This document shows, piece after piece, positions 1 to 7,229 of a stretch of 64,000 nucleotides of DNA (positions within the stretch are counted from its first letter, which is position 1; the number at the start of each line of letters is the position of its first letter). Position numbers and translations under genes: made by a program. The notes under the pieces are model-generated. The model worked only from the letters and a program-made list of their open reading frames with translations. It searched no databases and was not told the origin of the DNA. Origin of the DNA: Mixta gaviniae (GTDB lineage Bacteria; Pseudomonadota; Gammaproteobacteria; Enterobacterales; Enterobacteriaceae). The stretch is from contig NZ_CP026377.1 in NCBI RefSeq assembly GCF_002953195.1, positions 186,001 to 250,000 on the forward strand. The letters are read 5' to 3'.

Positions 1-324
1 CAGCACATTATCGTGATGTATGCCGGGCAGGTGGTGGAAACGGGCAAAGCGAGCGATATCTTTAAGGCGCCGCGCCACCCTTACACCCAGGCGCTGTTGC
101 GCGCCCTGCCGGAGTTCGCGGCCGACAAAGCGCGTCTGGCTTCGCTGCCGGGCGTGGTACCGGGGAAATATGACCGTCCCCGCGGCTGTCTGCTGAACCC
201 GCGCTGCCCTTACGCCACCGACCATTGCCGTGTGGAAGAACCTGAATTACGTGATATTCCGGGGCGTCAGTCCAAGTGTCACTATCCGCTGGATGATGCC
301 GGGAGACCAACCTATGCGTCCTGA
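1..324 (+). CDS. dppD: DppD, dipeptide ABC transporter ATPase, C-terminal part (partial)
   Basis: Only the last 107 codons are present; the frame is open from base 1. The tail after the ABC core is typical of oligopeptide/dipeptide ATPases: [11 protein letters not shown], then [10 protein letters not shown], then a Cys-bearing stretch ([11 protein letters not shown] ... SKCHYPL) that in this family often holds an Fe-S cluster. DppD pairs with DppF to drive the DppBC permease for dipeptide and heme-precursor uptake at the inner membrane. Its stop overlaps the dppF start by 11 bases, implying translational coupling. The assignment to DppD rather than another Opp-type ATPase rests on the neighbouring dppF and on the order dppD-dppF next to bcs genes. 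Confidence 0.93.
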   Translation, partial: QHIIVMYAGQVVETGKASDIFKAPRHPYTQALLRALPEFAADKARLASLPGVVPGKYDRPRGCLLNPRCPYATDHCRVEEPELRDIPGRQSKCHYPLDDAGRPTYAS

Positions 325-1318
325 AACTCAAGAGCAGCAGTATCTGCTGCAGGCAATCGACCTGAAAAAGCACTACCCGGTGAAAAAGGGACTGTTCGGC
401 CAGCCGCGGCTGGTAAAGGCGCTGGACGGCGTCTCCTTTAACCTTGAACGCGGTAAAACCCTGGCGGTAGTGGGTGAATCGGGCTGCGGTAAATCGACGC
501 TCGGCCGCCTGCTGACAATGATTGAAACGCCGACCGAGGGGCAGCTATTCTGGCACGGCCAGGATCTGCTGAAGCACGACCGCGAAGCGCAGTCGCTGCG
601 TCGCCAGAAAATCCAGATTGTGTTCCAGAACCCTTACGGCTCGCTGAACCCGCGTAAAAAAGTCAGCCAGATCCTGGAAGAGCCGCTGCTGATCAACACC
701 CCCCTCAGCAAGGCGGAGCGACGCGAAAAAACGCTGGAGATGATGGCGAAAGTCGGTTTGAAAACCGAACATTACGACCGCTACCCGCATATGTTTTCCG
801 GCGGCCAGCGTCAGCGTATCGCTATCGCCCGCGGCCTGATGCTCGATCCTGATGTGCTGATCGCCGATGAGCCGGTTTCGGCGCTTGATGTGTCGGTGCG
901 CGCGCAGGTGCTGAACCTGATGATGGATCTGCAGCAGGATATGGGGCTTTCCTACGTTTTTATCTCGCACGATCTGTCAGTGGTAGAGCATATTGCCGAC
1001 GAAGTGATGGTGATGTATCTGGGCCGCTGCGTGGAAAAGGGCAGCAAAGAGGCGATCTTCGCCAATCCGCGCCACCCTTATACTCAGGCGCTGCTTTCCG
1101 CCACGCCGCGCCTCAACCCGGACGATCGCCGCGAGCGTATCAAGCTGACCGGCGAGCTGCCCAGCCCGCTCAGCCCGCCGCCCGGCTGCGCGTTTAACGC
1201 TCGCTGCCGCCGCCGTTTTGGCACCTGCGTCCAGCTGCAGCCGCAGCTGAAACGCTACGGCGACCAGCAGATCGCCTGCTTCGCCGTCGACCAGGACGAG
1301 CAGCAGCAAGCGGGATAA
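314..1318 (+). CDS. dppF: DppF, dipeptide ABC transporter ATP-binding protein
   Basis: This 334-aa ATPase has the expected DppF length. It shows Walker A (GESGCGKST, about residues 55-63), the signature [14 protein letters not shown], Walker B ([12 protein letters not shown]) and the switch His in [11 protein letters not shown]. The C-terminus carries the peptide-transporter extension [11 protein letters not shown] followed by two Cys (CAFNARC). The ATG at 314 was chosen because it gives the family length and lies inside the end of dppD; an upstream in-frame start at 230 would sit wholly inside dppD. It hydrolyses ATP at the inner face of the cytoplasmic membrane to energise dipeptide import. 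The operon ends at the strong hairpin at 1364-1400. Confidence 0.96.
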   Translation: MRPETQEQQYLLQAIDLKKHYPVKKGLFGQPRLVKALDGVSFNLERGKTLAVVGESGCGKSTLGRLLTMIETPTEGQLFWHGQDLLKHDREAQSLRRQKIQIVFQNPYGSLNPRKKVSQILEEPLLINTPLSKAERREKTLEMMAKVGLKTEHYDRYPHMFSGGQRQRIAIARGLMLDPDVLIADEPVSALDVSVRAQVLNLMMDLQQDMGLSYVFISHDLSVVEHIADEVMVMYLGRCVEKGSKEAIFANPRHPYTQALLSATPRLNPDDRRERIKLTGELPSPLSPPPGCAFNARCRRRFGTCVQLQPQLKRYGDQQIACFAVDQDEQQQAG

Positions 1319-1363
1319 TCGCATCAGCGATTGCGCCATGCCTCCCTGTCGCTTACTACGTAA

Positions 1364-1400
1364 AACAATAAAACCGCTCTTTCGGAGCGGTTTTATTGTT
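1364..1400. terminator. Bidirectional rho-independent terminator
   Basis: A perfect 16-bp inverted repeat (arms 1364-1379 and 1385-1400, 5-nt loop) with A-rich and T-rich outer arms can terminate in both directions. It closes dppF on the plus strand and the accessory operon ending at 1449 on the minus strand. Confidence 0.92.
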
Positions 1401-1448
1401 ACCGGCGCATGACCACGCTTTGGCCGGTCATGCAGAAACAGCGCGCGC

Positions 1449-2078
1449 TTAGGCCTCAGCCGCTTTCTGACAAAAAGAGATACGATAATAATTTCCGTAT
1501 TTCGGGCGATAGATAAAAAGGGTCGTGAGAACGGCGAACCGGGCTTCGGCTAAGATGGCCGACAGCGCCTCGTCGCTAAAATAGTGATGTATGCGCTGGT
1601 AGTCATCAATGTAGGTGGATTTCAACCTATCGCTAAATGTTGAAAGGACAAAGTGGCCATGCGCGGGCAGCAGGTGGTGAATTTTCGCCAGGTAGTGCGC
1701 CAGGCTCTCTTCGGTTTGATGATGAAAGCAGCCGTTATCGATAATCACATCATAAGGGCCTTCCAGCGGGCAGGAAAGGAAGTTGCCGTGAATAAAGCGA
1801 ATGTGGGAATGGGTGTTTTCAATCTGTCGCCACTCCGGGTGATCGAAAATATCCACGCCGGTAACCTGCTGGCTGAGATCGCCGTAAACGAGGGTATCCA
1901 GCCCGCTACCGCAGCCAATATCAAGGACACGGCTTTCTGCTGACAGGCGTAGCTGCCCCTGGATCAGCAGCGGCAGCACGCGCATGCCTATATCCGTTGT
2001 CCAGACGTCCGACTGTTCGCTGTAATGACGCTGAAAGGCTTTTTCGATTACTGAATGATAGTTTTCAGAAACACGCAT
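1449..2078 (-). CDS. Class I SAM-dependent methyltransferase (ToxA-like role proposed)
   Basis: A 209-aa Rossmann-fold methyltransferase. Motif I is VLDIGCGSGLDTLVYG, followed by the acidic strand end GVDIF and the motif IV-like DVIIDNGCFHH. The ATG at 2078 is preferred because it lies 4 nt after the stop of the flavoprotein gene at 2083; the longer reading frame would overlap that gene. It is the last gene of the accessory operon. In toxoflavin-type clusters a methyltransferase (ToxA) adds N-methyl groups to the azapteridine core, and that role is inferred here from the neighbours. The sequence alone only supports a small-molecule methyltransferase. A single methyltransferase could give a mono- or di-methylated product. 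Confidence 0.85.
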   Translation of the reverse strand: MRVSENYHSVIEKAFQRHYSEQSDVWTTDIGMRVLPLLIQGQLRLSAESRVLDIGCGSGLDTLVYGDLSQQVTGVDIFDHPEWRQIENTHSHIRFIHGNFLSCPLEGPYDVIIDNGCFHHQTEESLAHYLAKIHHLLPAHGHFVLSTFSDRLKSTYIDDYQRIHHYFSDEALSAILAEARFAVLTTLFIYRPKYGNYYRISFCQKAAEA

Positions 2079-2082
2079 GTGA

Positions 2083-2682
2083 TTACATCCCATAAGGCCA
2101 GGTGTCATAGTCGAGGACGCCAGACTGGCGCACCTGCGCAAAGCCGGGAATATAGGCTTTCAGTACGTTCAGGCCATAGACCAGGCGCTCGTGATCGTCC
2201 GCGCTATTTTCATCACCCTTAAAGGCTTTATCGCGCACCTGGCGCACAATCACGTGTTCAGGAATAAAACAGAGGCGATTGTTTTTTGTGCAGAACCCCT
2301 TGAGCTGCGCGACGGTATAAGCGCCTCCGCTTCCGGCCGAGATACTGACGATTAACGCGGGTTTATGCGCCAGTTCGTTGCGCTCCGCCAGCACAAACAA
2401 ATTCAACAGGGCGGGCGGGATCATGCCGTGCCATTCAGGCACGACAATAATGATGGCTGAGCTGGCATCCAGAATGGCGGAGGTTGTTTTCCAGTTCGGA
2501 CAGGGGATGTTGTCGCTCCAGAATTCGCTGTTCCACTCCATATGCTTGACTGCGGACAGATCGATAATGTGGGTCATCGAATCGGGATCCAGCGTATCGA
2601 TTAACGAATGAATGACCTGCGATAAGCGGGAGGATTGGCTCTCCTGGCGCGTGCTTGCGCTGATAATAACGTAATTATTCAT
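2083..2682 (-). CDS. NADPH-dependent FMN reductase-like flavoprotein
   Basis: A 199-aa flavodoxin-fold protein of the NADPH-dependent FMN reductase family. The N-terminal phosphate-binding motif is present (VIISASTRQESQSSRLS), as is the family motif VVPEWHGMIPPALLNLF, where PEYxGxxPxxLKN is usual. The start overlaps the end of the MFS gene by 8 bp and the stop lies 4 nt before the methyltransferase start, so it is a coupled member of the operon. As I recall them, classic toxoflavin clusters do not include such a protein; it may carry out a redox step on the heterocycle or keep the product reduced inside the cell. That function is inference only. Confidence 0.82.
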   Translation of the reverse strand: MNNYVIISASTRQESQSSRLSQVIHSLIDTLDPDSMTHIIDLSAVKHMEWNSEFWSDNIPCPNWKTTSAILDASSAIIIVVPEWHGMIPPALLNLFVLAERNELAHKPALIVSISAGSGGAYTVAQLKGFCTKNNRLCFIPEHVIVRQVRDKAFKGDENSADDHERLVYGLNVLKAYIPGFAQVRQSGVLDYDTWPYGM

Positions 2683-3910
2683 TCAGATGCTCACCGTGTT
2701 GATAATGGGTTGAGGTAAAATGTTGATTCTGGCTAAGCAGTAAGGCCAGCAGGATCATGCCGATGACGATGACCGCGATAGCCTGGAAGCTAAGGCTGGC
2801 CGCCAGCGTCGTCAGGAAAAAAGTGGAAAGGGAGATCATCGCGCTGTTGATAATACGCAACAGCCCGCTAATCCGGCCCAGCATCTCAGGCGGGGCGCTC
2901 TCCTGAATAATTAAGTCCTGCGTCACGCTGCAGGCAAACATGCCCATAAAAATCAATACTTGCCCTGCCATTAACGCAGGGACGGTTTCCAGCTGAAAAA
3001 GAAATATGCCGCCGATCATGAGCAGCAGCGTAATAAGAAGGAAACTTTTGCGTTTCAGTCTTCTGAATACAGGCACCAGACACGATCCCAAAAACATGCC
3101 GCCAGCGCCGAGCGCATACATCAGGCTGGCGAATTCATCGCTTACCTGCAGCCGGTTTTTTATATAAAAAATGATCAGAAGTTCAAGGCCGCCCGTGGCC
3201 AGCGTGATAAAAATAATAAAGGCCATCAAAAGCTTCAGCGTTATGCTGCCGCCTACGGTTGCGAAGGACTCTTTTAATGAAAGATTGGTTAGCGCCAGTT
3301 TTTCCCGTAGCCCTTTCGTCTGGTGATGCGCCGATTGCAGCGCAGGAATTTTTGTCCAGCGGTTAAGGATCAAGGGGGCGAGATAGCTAAGCGCGTTCAA
3401 CAGCAACAGCACGTTATAGCTGAAATATTTAAGCAGCAGCGCCCCCAGTACCGGCCCCACCATAAACATGGCGGTATGCAGCGATGCCAGCATCGTGGTC
3501 GCCTCTACTCGCTGTTGAGCGAACATGGCCGGCACCAGCGTCATTTCCGTGGTGCGGGAGATCTCAAAGCTGATGCTGGTTAGGGCGGCGAAAAAACAGA
3601 GCAGGGGAAAATTCAGTAACTGCAGCAGATACAGCACGGCGATCGCGACGCCGCTAAAAAATTGCAGCAGCAGCGCGATAAAAAAGAGGTTTTTTTTATT
3701 CGAAATATCAACAAGGCTTCCCGCATAGACGCCGGGAAAAACGCGCGGTAAAAACTGGCAGATCGTGACAATCGCCATATTTTTTAATGAGGATGTCATA
3801 TGGTAAACCATCAAGGGCAACACGACGAGATACATGGCGTTTCCCAGGCGATCAAGGGCCAGGCCGGTAGCCCAGGCCACGAACCGGACATTATGAAAAA
3901 TCGTTTTCAA
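2675..3910 (-). CDS. MFS transporter, probable exporter of the cluster product
   Basis: About 411 aa with roughly 12 hydrophobic segments, the loop-2/3 region RVFPGVYAGSLVDISNKK and a second-half repeat with RRLKRKSFLL. This resembles the enterobactin-exporter/macrolide-efflux type of major facilitator. The TTG at 3910 is chosen because GAGGAG sits 6 nt upstream; the longest frame starts at 3946 (TTG) without a ribosome binding site. The gene begins 64 nt after the third 13-codon peptide gene and overlaps the flavoprotein gene by 8 bp. Its position in the operon suggests export of the operon product, so it would also give self-protection. The substrate is not shown by the sequence. Confidence 0.85.
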   Translation of the reverse strand: MKTIFHNVRFVAWATGLALDRLGNAMYLVVLPLMVYHMTSSLKNMAIVTICQFLPRVFPGVYAGSLVDISNKKNLFFIALLLQFFSGVAIAVLYLLQLLNFPLLCFFAALTSISFEISRTTEMTLVPAMFAQQRVEATTMLASLHTAMFMVGPVLGALLLKYFSYNVLLLLNALSYLAPLILNRWTKIPALQSAHHQTKGLREKLALTNLSLKESFATVGGSITLKLLMAFIIFITLATGGLELLIIFYIKNRLQVSDEFASLMYALGAGGMFLGSCLVPVFRRLKRKSFLLITLLLMIGGIFLFQLETVPALMAGQVLIFMGMFACSVTQDLIIQESAPPEMLGRISGLLRIINSAMISLSTFFLTTLAASLSFQAIAVIVIGMILLALLLSQNQHFTSTHYQHGEHLNE

Positions 3911-3974
3911 TACCCACTCCTCAAGAGGTGGCTTGCGCCACCTCAACGTATGACATCTTTATTTTCTAAAACAA

Positions 3975-4016
3975 TCAGCCTTTAGACTGAACAATGCGAC
4001 GCTTAGGCTTATTCAT
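3975..4016 (-). CDS. 13-aa basic micropeptide, copy 3 (MNKPKRRIVQSKG)
   Basis: A complete 14-codon gene: ATG, 12 sense codons, TGA. It is preceded by a clear Shine-Dalgarno (CAGGAG, 7 nt before the ATG). The product differs from copies 1 and 2 only at residue 2 (Asn for Thr). At DNA level it differs from copy 1 at two positions, one of them silent (Arg6 CGT for CGC). The peptide is strongly basic (three Lys, two Arg in 13), has no Cys, and ends in Gly. DNA similarity to the other copies stops at the SD and at the stop codon, which argues that the peptide itself is under selection. It lies between a beta-propeller gene and the exporter gene. Confidence 0.85.
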   Translation of the reverse strand: MNKPKRRIVQSKG

Positions 4017-4048
4017 TGTCTGCACTCCTGTATTTTTACAATAAGTTT

Positions 4049-4063
4049 GGGAGTATAACTCCC
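4049..4063. other. Stem-loop between micropeptide genes 2 and 3
   Basis: A perfect 6-bp inverted repeat (GGGAGT / ACTCCC, 3-nt loop) in the gap between copies 2 and 3. There is no T-tract, so it is more likely an mRNA-stability or processing hairpin than a terminator. Confidence 0.55.
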
Positions 4064-4092
4064 GTTAACTGACAATTTATTATGTATGCCGC

Positions 4093-4134
4093 TCAGCCCT
4101 TAGACTGAACAATACGGCGCTTAGGCTTAGTCAT
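4093..4134 (-). CDS. 13-aa basic micropeptide, copy 2 (MTKPKRRIVQSKG)
   Basis: Same 14-codon gene as copy 1, with an identical product. The two differences from copy 1 are both silent (Arg7 CGT for CGC, Lys12 AAG for AAA). The Shine-Dalgarno is CAGGAG, 7 nt before the ATG. Synonymous-only divergence together with an individual ribosome binding site is what a selected, highly translated tiny gene would show. It has no signal peptide, and no Cys or Trp, so it is not an obvious lanthipeptide or lasso-type core. Confidence 0.87.
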   Translation of the reverse strand: MTKPKRRIVQSKG

Positions 4135-4167
4135 CTTTATCGCTCCTGTCTGTTTACGATAACGGGT

Positions 4168-4182
4168 CGGAAAAGGTTTCCG
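4168..4182. other. Stem-loop between micropeptide genes 1 and 2
   Basis: Inverted repeat CGGAAA / TTTCCG with a 3-nt loop, in the gap between copies 1 and 2. It parallels the hairpin at 4049-4063, although the two sequences are unrelated. Confidence 0.5.
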
Positions 4183-4212
4183 TTCTGTGAATCGTTTTAG
4201 TGCTTAACCTGT

Positions 4213-4254
4213 TCAGCCTTTAGACTGAACAATGCGGCGCTTAGGCTTAGTCAT
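4213..4254 (-). CDS. 13-aa basic micropeptide, copy 1 (MTKPKRRIVQSKG)
   Basis: A 14-codon gene with GAGGAG 8 nt before the ATG, the best ribosome binding site of the three. It is the first of three tandem copies spaced about 120 nt apart, 73 nt downstream of the 613-aa propeller gene. The cluster setting (GTP cyclohydrolase II, SUMF1-fold protein, WD40 proteins, methyltransferase) suggests the peptide takes part in making or carrying a purine-derived heterocycle, possibly through its C-terminal Gly. That is inference. Alternatives are a regulatory leader peptide, a small antidote or signal peptide, or a substrate of the SUMF1-fold protein. Confidence 0.87.
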   Translation of the reverse strand: MTKPKRRIVQSKG

Positions 4255-4278
4255 TGTTTTATCTCCTCGTTTAAATTA

Positions 4279-4293
4279 GCCAACGTCGTTGGC
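4279..4293. promoter_or_regulatory. Palindrome upstream of the first micropeptide gene
   Basis: Odd-length palindrome with 7-bp arms (GCCAACG / CGTTGGC around one base), 24 nt before the first micropeptide ATG. It could be a protein-binding site for internal control of the peptide genes, or a short hairpin. No promoter motif is obvious beside it. Confidence 0.4.
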
Positions 4294-4327
4294 GCGAATG
4301 CTAAGGCTTCATTACCCGCCTTAACCA

Positions 4328-6169
4328 TTAAGATAAATAGGTTTCACGGATTTTTTGCAGCTTGCCTTCCTGTACGCGATAAGCATTCAGGAAGCCGCCG
4401 CGTCCGCCGACAAAAAGCATTATTTCATTATCCTTTCCCGGGAAGGCGGCAAAGGCTTTGGTATAATCCGGCAGATTTTCTTCAAGATCGATAATCTCGC
4501 CATCGGCATATTGATACACGCCAACCTGATAACCATAACCGCCAGCGAAAATATAGTTATTGCAATAGACGCAGGTCTCTTTGGTACTGACCAGAAACTC
4601 GCCAGCTTCTGATTTCACTTTCATATTCAGCGTATCAATTTCAAACACGCCGCCCGGTCCGGTGACAAAAAGATGGCCCTCTTTATCGGTAATCAGGCGC
4701 TTGAGGCGGGATTCGAGATGGATACTGCCCAGCACGTTATGCGTATCGGCCGGCATAAAGAGAATTTGTTGGTGATAATCGCAGGTAAAGGCACGGTTTC
4801 CTTCTGCGGTGTAGGCGCAGGCGTAAGACGGTCCTTCAAGAGGAATGGCGTCCAGCTGATGGCCATTTTCCACCTCAAACTCATACACCACATGGGCATC
4901 AGAGGAGAGCATGCAGCGGGTGCTGTCGCTATTCAGCGCAATACCGCGTGGGACGCCCAACACTTGCTTAACCCACATGATATGGCCCTGCTGCGAGCAA
5001 CGGAAAATGTCGCCCTTGCGGCTGATGCCGATATAAGAGCCATCTTTCAATGGCTTGACATCTTTCACGATGCCAAAGCCGTGCCGATGATGGGCCTGCT
5101 GGCTGACCTGAACGCTACCGAATTTCCCCTGTTCCCAGGTAAATATCGCCACGCCCGCATCTGTTCCCGCGTAGAGGTAATGATCGTTATTCGGGTGCGC
5201 CTCCAGAATCCAGATACATTTATTGGAAAAATGGGTGCGGTTGACAATATTGCCATCAAAGTCGATTTTAAAAATATCGCCAGTTTGCAATAAAGCATAG
5301 ATATTATTGTGTTCATCGACGGCAGCATGAATAATCTGGAACTCAAGCGGGCCAAAAACCTTTTCCAGCTTAAACTCTTTATCACTGTTATCAAAAACCG
5401 AAATCTTACCGTTAAATCCGCCGATAAATATCTTTTCATAGTCGTGCGAAAAACAGATAAATTCGTTATCTTCGTGTGATATTTTAAATTCTTTGACGTT
5501 GCTACCGTCTTTATCTATCGAGATAATGCCTGTATGGACGCATTCATCATCGCCGAGGCCGCCATCCTGCGTAGTGCAAAAGCGATCGTGTTTTTTATCA
5601 TAAATAACGCCATGAATAACGTTATTATCCAGTTTACGTTGGACCGGGAAAAAATTCTCTTCAAGGTTACCGATATACACTTCGCCTTCAACATCAGAAA
5701 GCATATGCACATCGGGATTGTCCACGCAAATAGCGTCAAAAAAAGAGGGGGAGGGGGATTCGCGAATATCCAGTAAGCGGAAATCATGGATATCCAGCAC
5801 CACGATCTGACCGTAGCCGTTATTGGTATAGAGCCGATCATTTAAGACGGCAATCGCGCGGTTAGGCGAGGGGGAAGGCTCTTCATCTTCGAACAGCTTT
5901 TCTCTGTCGCACAGATTTTCCGCCTGATAAAAATCGATGGGCTCTAAGGTATGGCGGTTCCATTTACCTACGGCGCCGAAACGATCTTTGGTAAAGATAA
6001 AGGCGTTATGCACCGCTACCGCATTGATAGGTTTATTAAACCCCAGCGCAGGCGAAGAACAAAGCAGGTTCAATTCATTATCAAACTTATGCAGCCGCCC
6101 TTTTACATCAGAACAGATGATCTCATTTTCTGAGTAAAATATACGTAACAGTCGGTTTTGAATATTCAC
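4328..6169 (-). CDS. Large beta-propeller protein, 613 aa
   Basis: Soluble, no signal peptide. It consists of repeated four-strand units with phrases such as IVVLDIHDFRLLDI, KIFIGGFNGKISVFDNSD, HYLYAGTDAGVAIFTWEQG and LMLFVGGRGG-like strands, i.e. WD40/NHL-like blades, enough for about two seven-bladed propellers. The GTG start at 6169 has AAGGAG 6 nt upstream. The gene starts 10 nt after the SUMF1-fold gene and ends before the three micropeptide genes. Composition is clearly more AT-rich than the bcs genes, suggesting transfer. In azapteridine clusters a WD-repeat protein (ToxC) is known but its chemistry is unresolved; here there are two such proteins. It may be a scaffold or binding platform. 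I cannot assign a reaction. Confidence 0.8.
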   Translation of the reverse strand: MNIQNRLLRIFYSENEIICSDVKGRLHKFDNELNLLCSSPALGFNKPINAVAVHNAFIFTKDRFGAVGKWNRHTLEPIDFYQAENLCDREKLFEDEEPSPSPNRAIAVLNDRLYTNNGYGQIVVLDIHDFRLLDIRESPSPSFFDAICVDNPDVHMLSDVEGEVYIGNLEENFFPVQRKLDNNVIHGVIYDKKHDRFCTTQDGGLGDDECVHTGIISIDKDGSNVKEFKISHEDNEFICFSHDYEKIFIGGFNGKISVFDNSDKEFKLEKVFGPLEFQIIHAAVDEHNNIYALLQTGDIFKIDFDGNIVNRTHFSNKCIWILEAHPNNDHYLYAGTDAGVAIFTWEQGKFGSVQVSQQAHHRHGFGIVKDVKPLKDGSYIGISRKGDIFRCSQQGHIMWVKQVLGVPRGIALNSDSTRCMLSSDAHVVYEFEVENGHQLDAIPLEGPSYACAYTAEGNRAFTCDYHQQILFMPADTHNVLGSIHLESRLKRLITDKEGHLFVTGPGGVFEIDTLNMKVKSEAGEFLVSTKETCVYCNNYIFAGGYGYQVGVYQYADGEIIDLEENLPDYTKAFAAFPGKDNEIMLFVGGRGGFLNAYRVQEGKLQKIRETYLS

Positions 6170-6179
6170 TCTACGCTCC

Positions 6180-7229
6180 TTAGCGCTCTATGTTTTCAGC
6201 CAGTCGGAAACCCATAATGTATAGCTCTGAGTCATATCTGCCGTGACGTCTGCGGGTTCTGCAAAGATCGCGGAAGCGGGTAAAACTCCCTCCGCGCGAG
6301 ATGCAATAATCGCTTCCCTGGGTTAGCCATAAATCATCCCGAATGGCTGAGTCAGGGCCGTAAGGCCTGTAAACGTCAGCGGTATACTCTTCAACATTGC
6401 CCGCCATATCGAGGTGACCGAAAGGGCCTGCGCCGTGGGGAAACAGGCCGACAGGCGTTGCATCGATGATGCCGCTTTCAACGGAATTGCAGCGGTCAGG
6501 AAGAAAGGTGTCGCCCCAGGGGTAGTCTCGTCCATCCGTTCCGGTCGCCGCATATTCCCACTGCGCCTCTGTCGGTAAATGAAATGCCCTGCCGGTTTTC
6601 GCGCTCAGCCAGGCGGCGTAGGCGGTGGCGGCCTCGCAGGAAAGGGAATAGACCGGATAGTTGGCGCGCTGGCGTGGATAGACGCCGAACGGCCAGCTGT
6701 CAGGCAGCTCTTCATAGCCGCTGTCGGTAAGAAAGCAGTAATACTCCCAGTTCGTCACGCAATATTTGCCGAGCGCAAAGGCGGGTAATGTGGCCTGATA
6801 GGCGGGGCACTCTTTACGTATCCACTCCTCAATCACGCCATATTGACTAAAAGCCTGCGTGACCTCCTTTACCCGCTGCTCCGGCAGCCCCAGCACAACC
6901 TTTGCGGCGGGGACCGTAATCATCTCCGGCTCGTAGACCTTGATACGCGGATCGCCTTTTAACGCCAGCAAATTCCCTGCGGCATACCTTTCGGTAAAGG
7001 CGCTGTTTTTGTCACTGATGATCGCAACCAGGGCTTCGCTTTCGAGCGGCGCCAGTAGACGATAATCTTCGCCGATATTATCAAGCTGATTATTTACCGC
7101 GTACGGCGGTAATCCCATCGCTTCCCGAAAGGTGAGTTCATTGATCTTTTTACCCGATAAATCTGCGTTTTCCGTTATCAGGCCCGTCAGGGTTAACTTT
7201 TCTGCACGCTCGCTCATCGCCTTATTCAC
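6180..7229 (-). CDS. SUMF1 / formylglycine-generating-enzyme-fold protein (ToxD-like)
   Basis: 349 aa. The first ~120 residues are unassigned; residues ~140-349 are an FGE-sulfatase/SUMF1 domain with the classic strings FHLPTEAQWEYAATG, YPWGD, HLDMAGNVEEY, ISRGGSF and MGFRLAE. Canonical copper FGE has a Cys pair just after RGGS (Cys-x4-Cys). Here the first Cys position is Arg and only the second Cys (RDLC) remains, so ordinary formylglycine formation is doubtful. No DinB-like iron-binding domain is seen, unlike EgtB/OvoA. The GTG at 7229 overlaps the previous gene by 4 bp (GTGA); an ATG at 7217 is an alternative. ToxD of toxoflavin clusters belongs, as I recall, to this fold. The reaction is unknown; C-H or N-N oxidation is a guess. 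Confidence 0.85.
   Translation of the reverse strand: MNKAMSERAEKLTLTGLITENADLSGKKINELTFREAMGLPPYAVNNQLDNIGEDYRLLAPLESEALVAIISDKNSAFTERYAAGNLLALKGDPRIKVYEPEMITVPAAKVVLGLPEQRVKEVTQAFSQYGVIEEWIRKECPAYQATLPAFALGKYCVTNWEYYCFLTDSGYEELPDSWPFGVYPRQRANYPVYSLSCEAATAYAAWLSAKTGRAFHLPTEAQWEYAATGTDGRDYPWGDTFLPDRCNSVESGIIDATPVGLFPHGAGPFGHLDMAGNVEEYTADVYRPYGPDSAIRDDLWLTQGSDYCISRGGSFTRFRDLCRTRRRHGRYDSELYIMGFRLAENIER

Noticed and set aside
3975..4254. Classical lanthipeptide, lasso or thiopeptide precursor
   Set aside because: The peptides have no Cys and almost no Ser/Thr, no separable leader and core, and there is no LanBC, YcaO, radical SAM or lasso cyclase gene in the operon.
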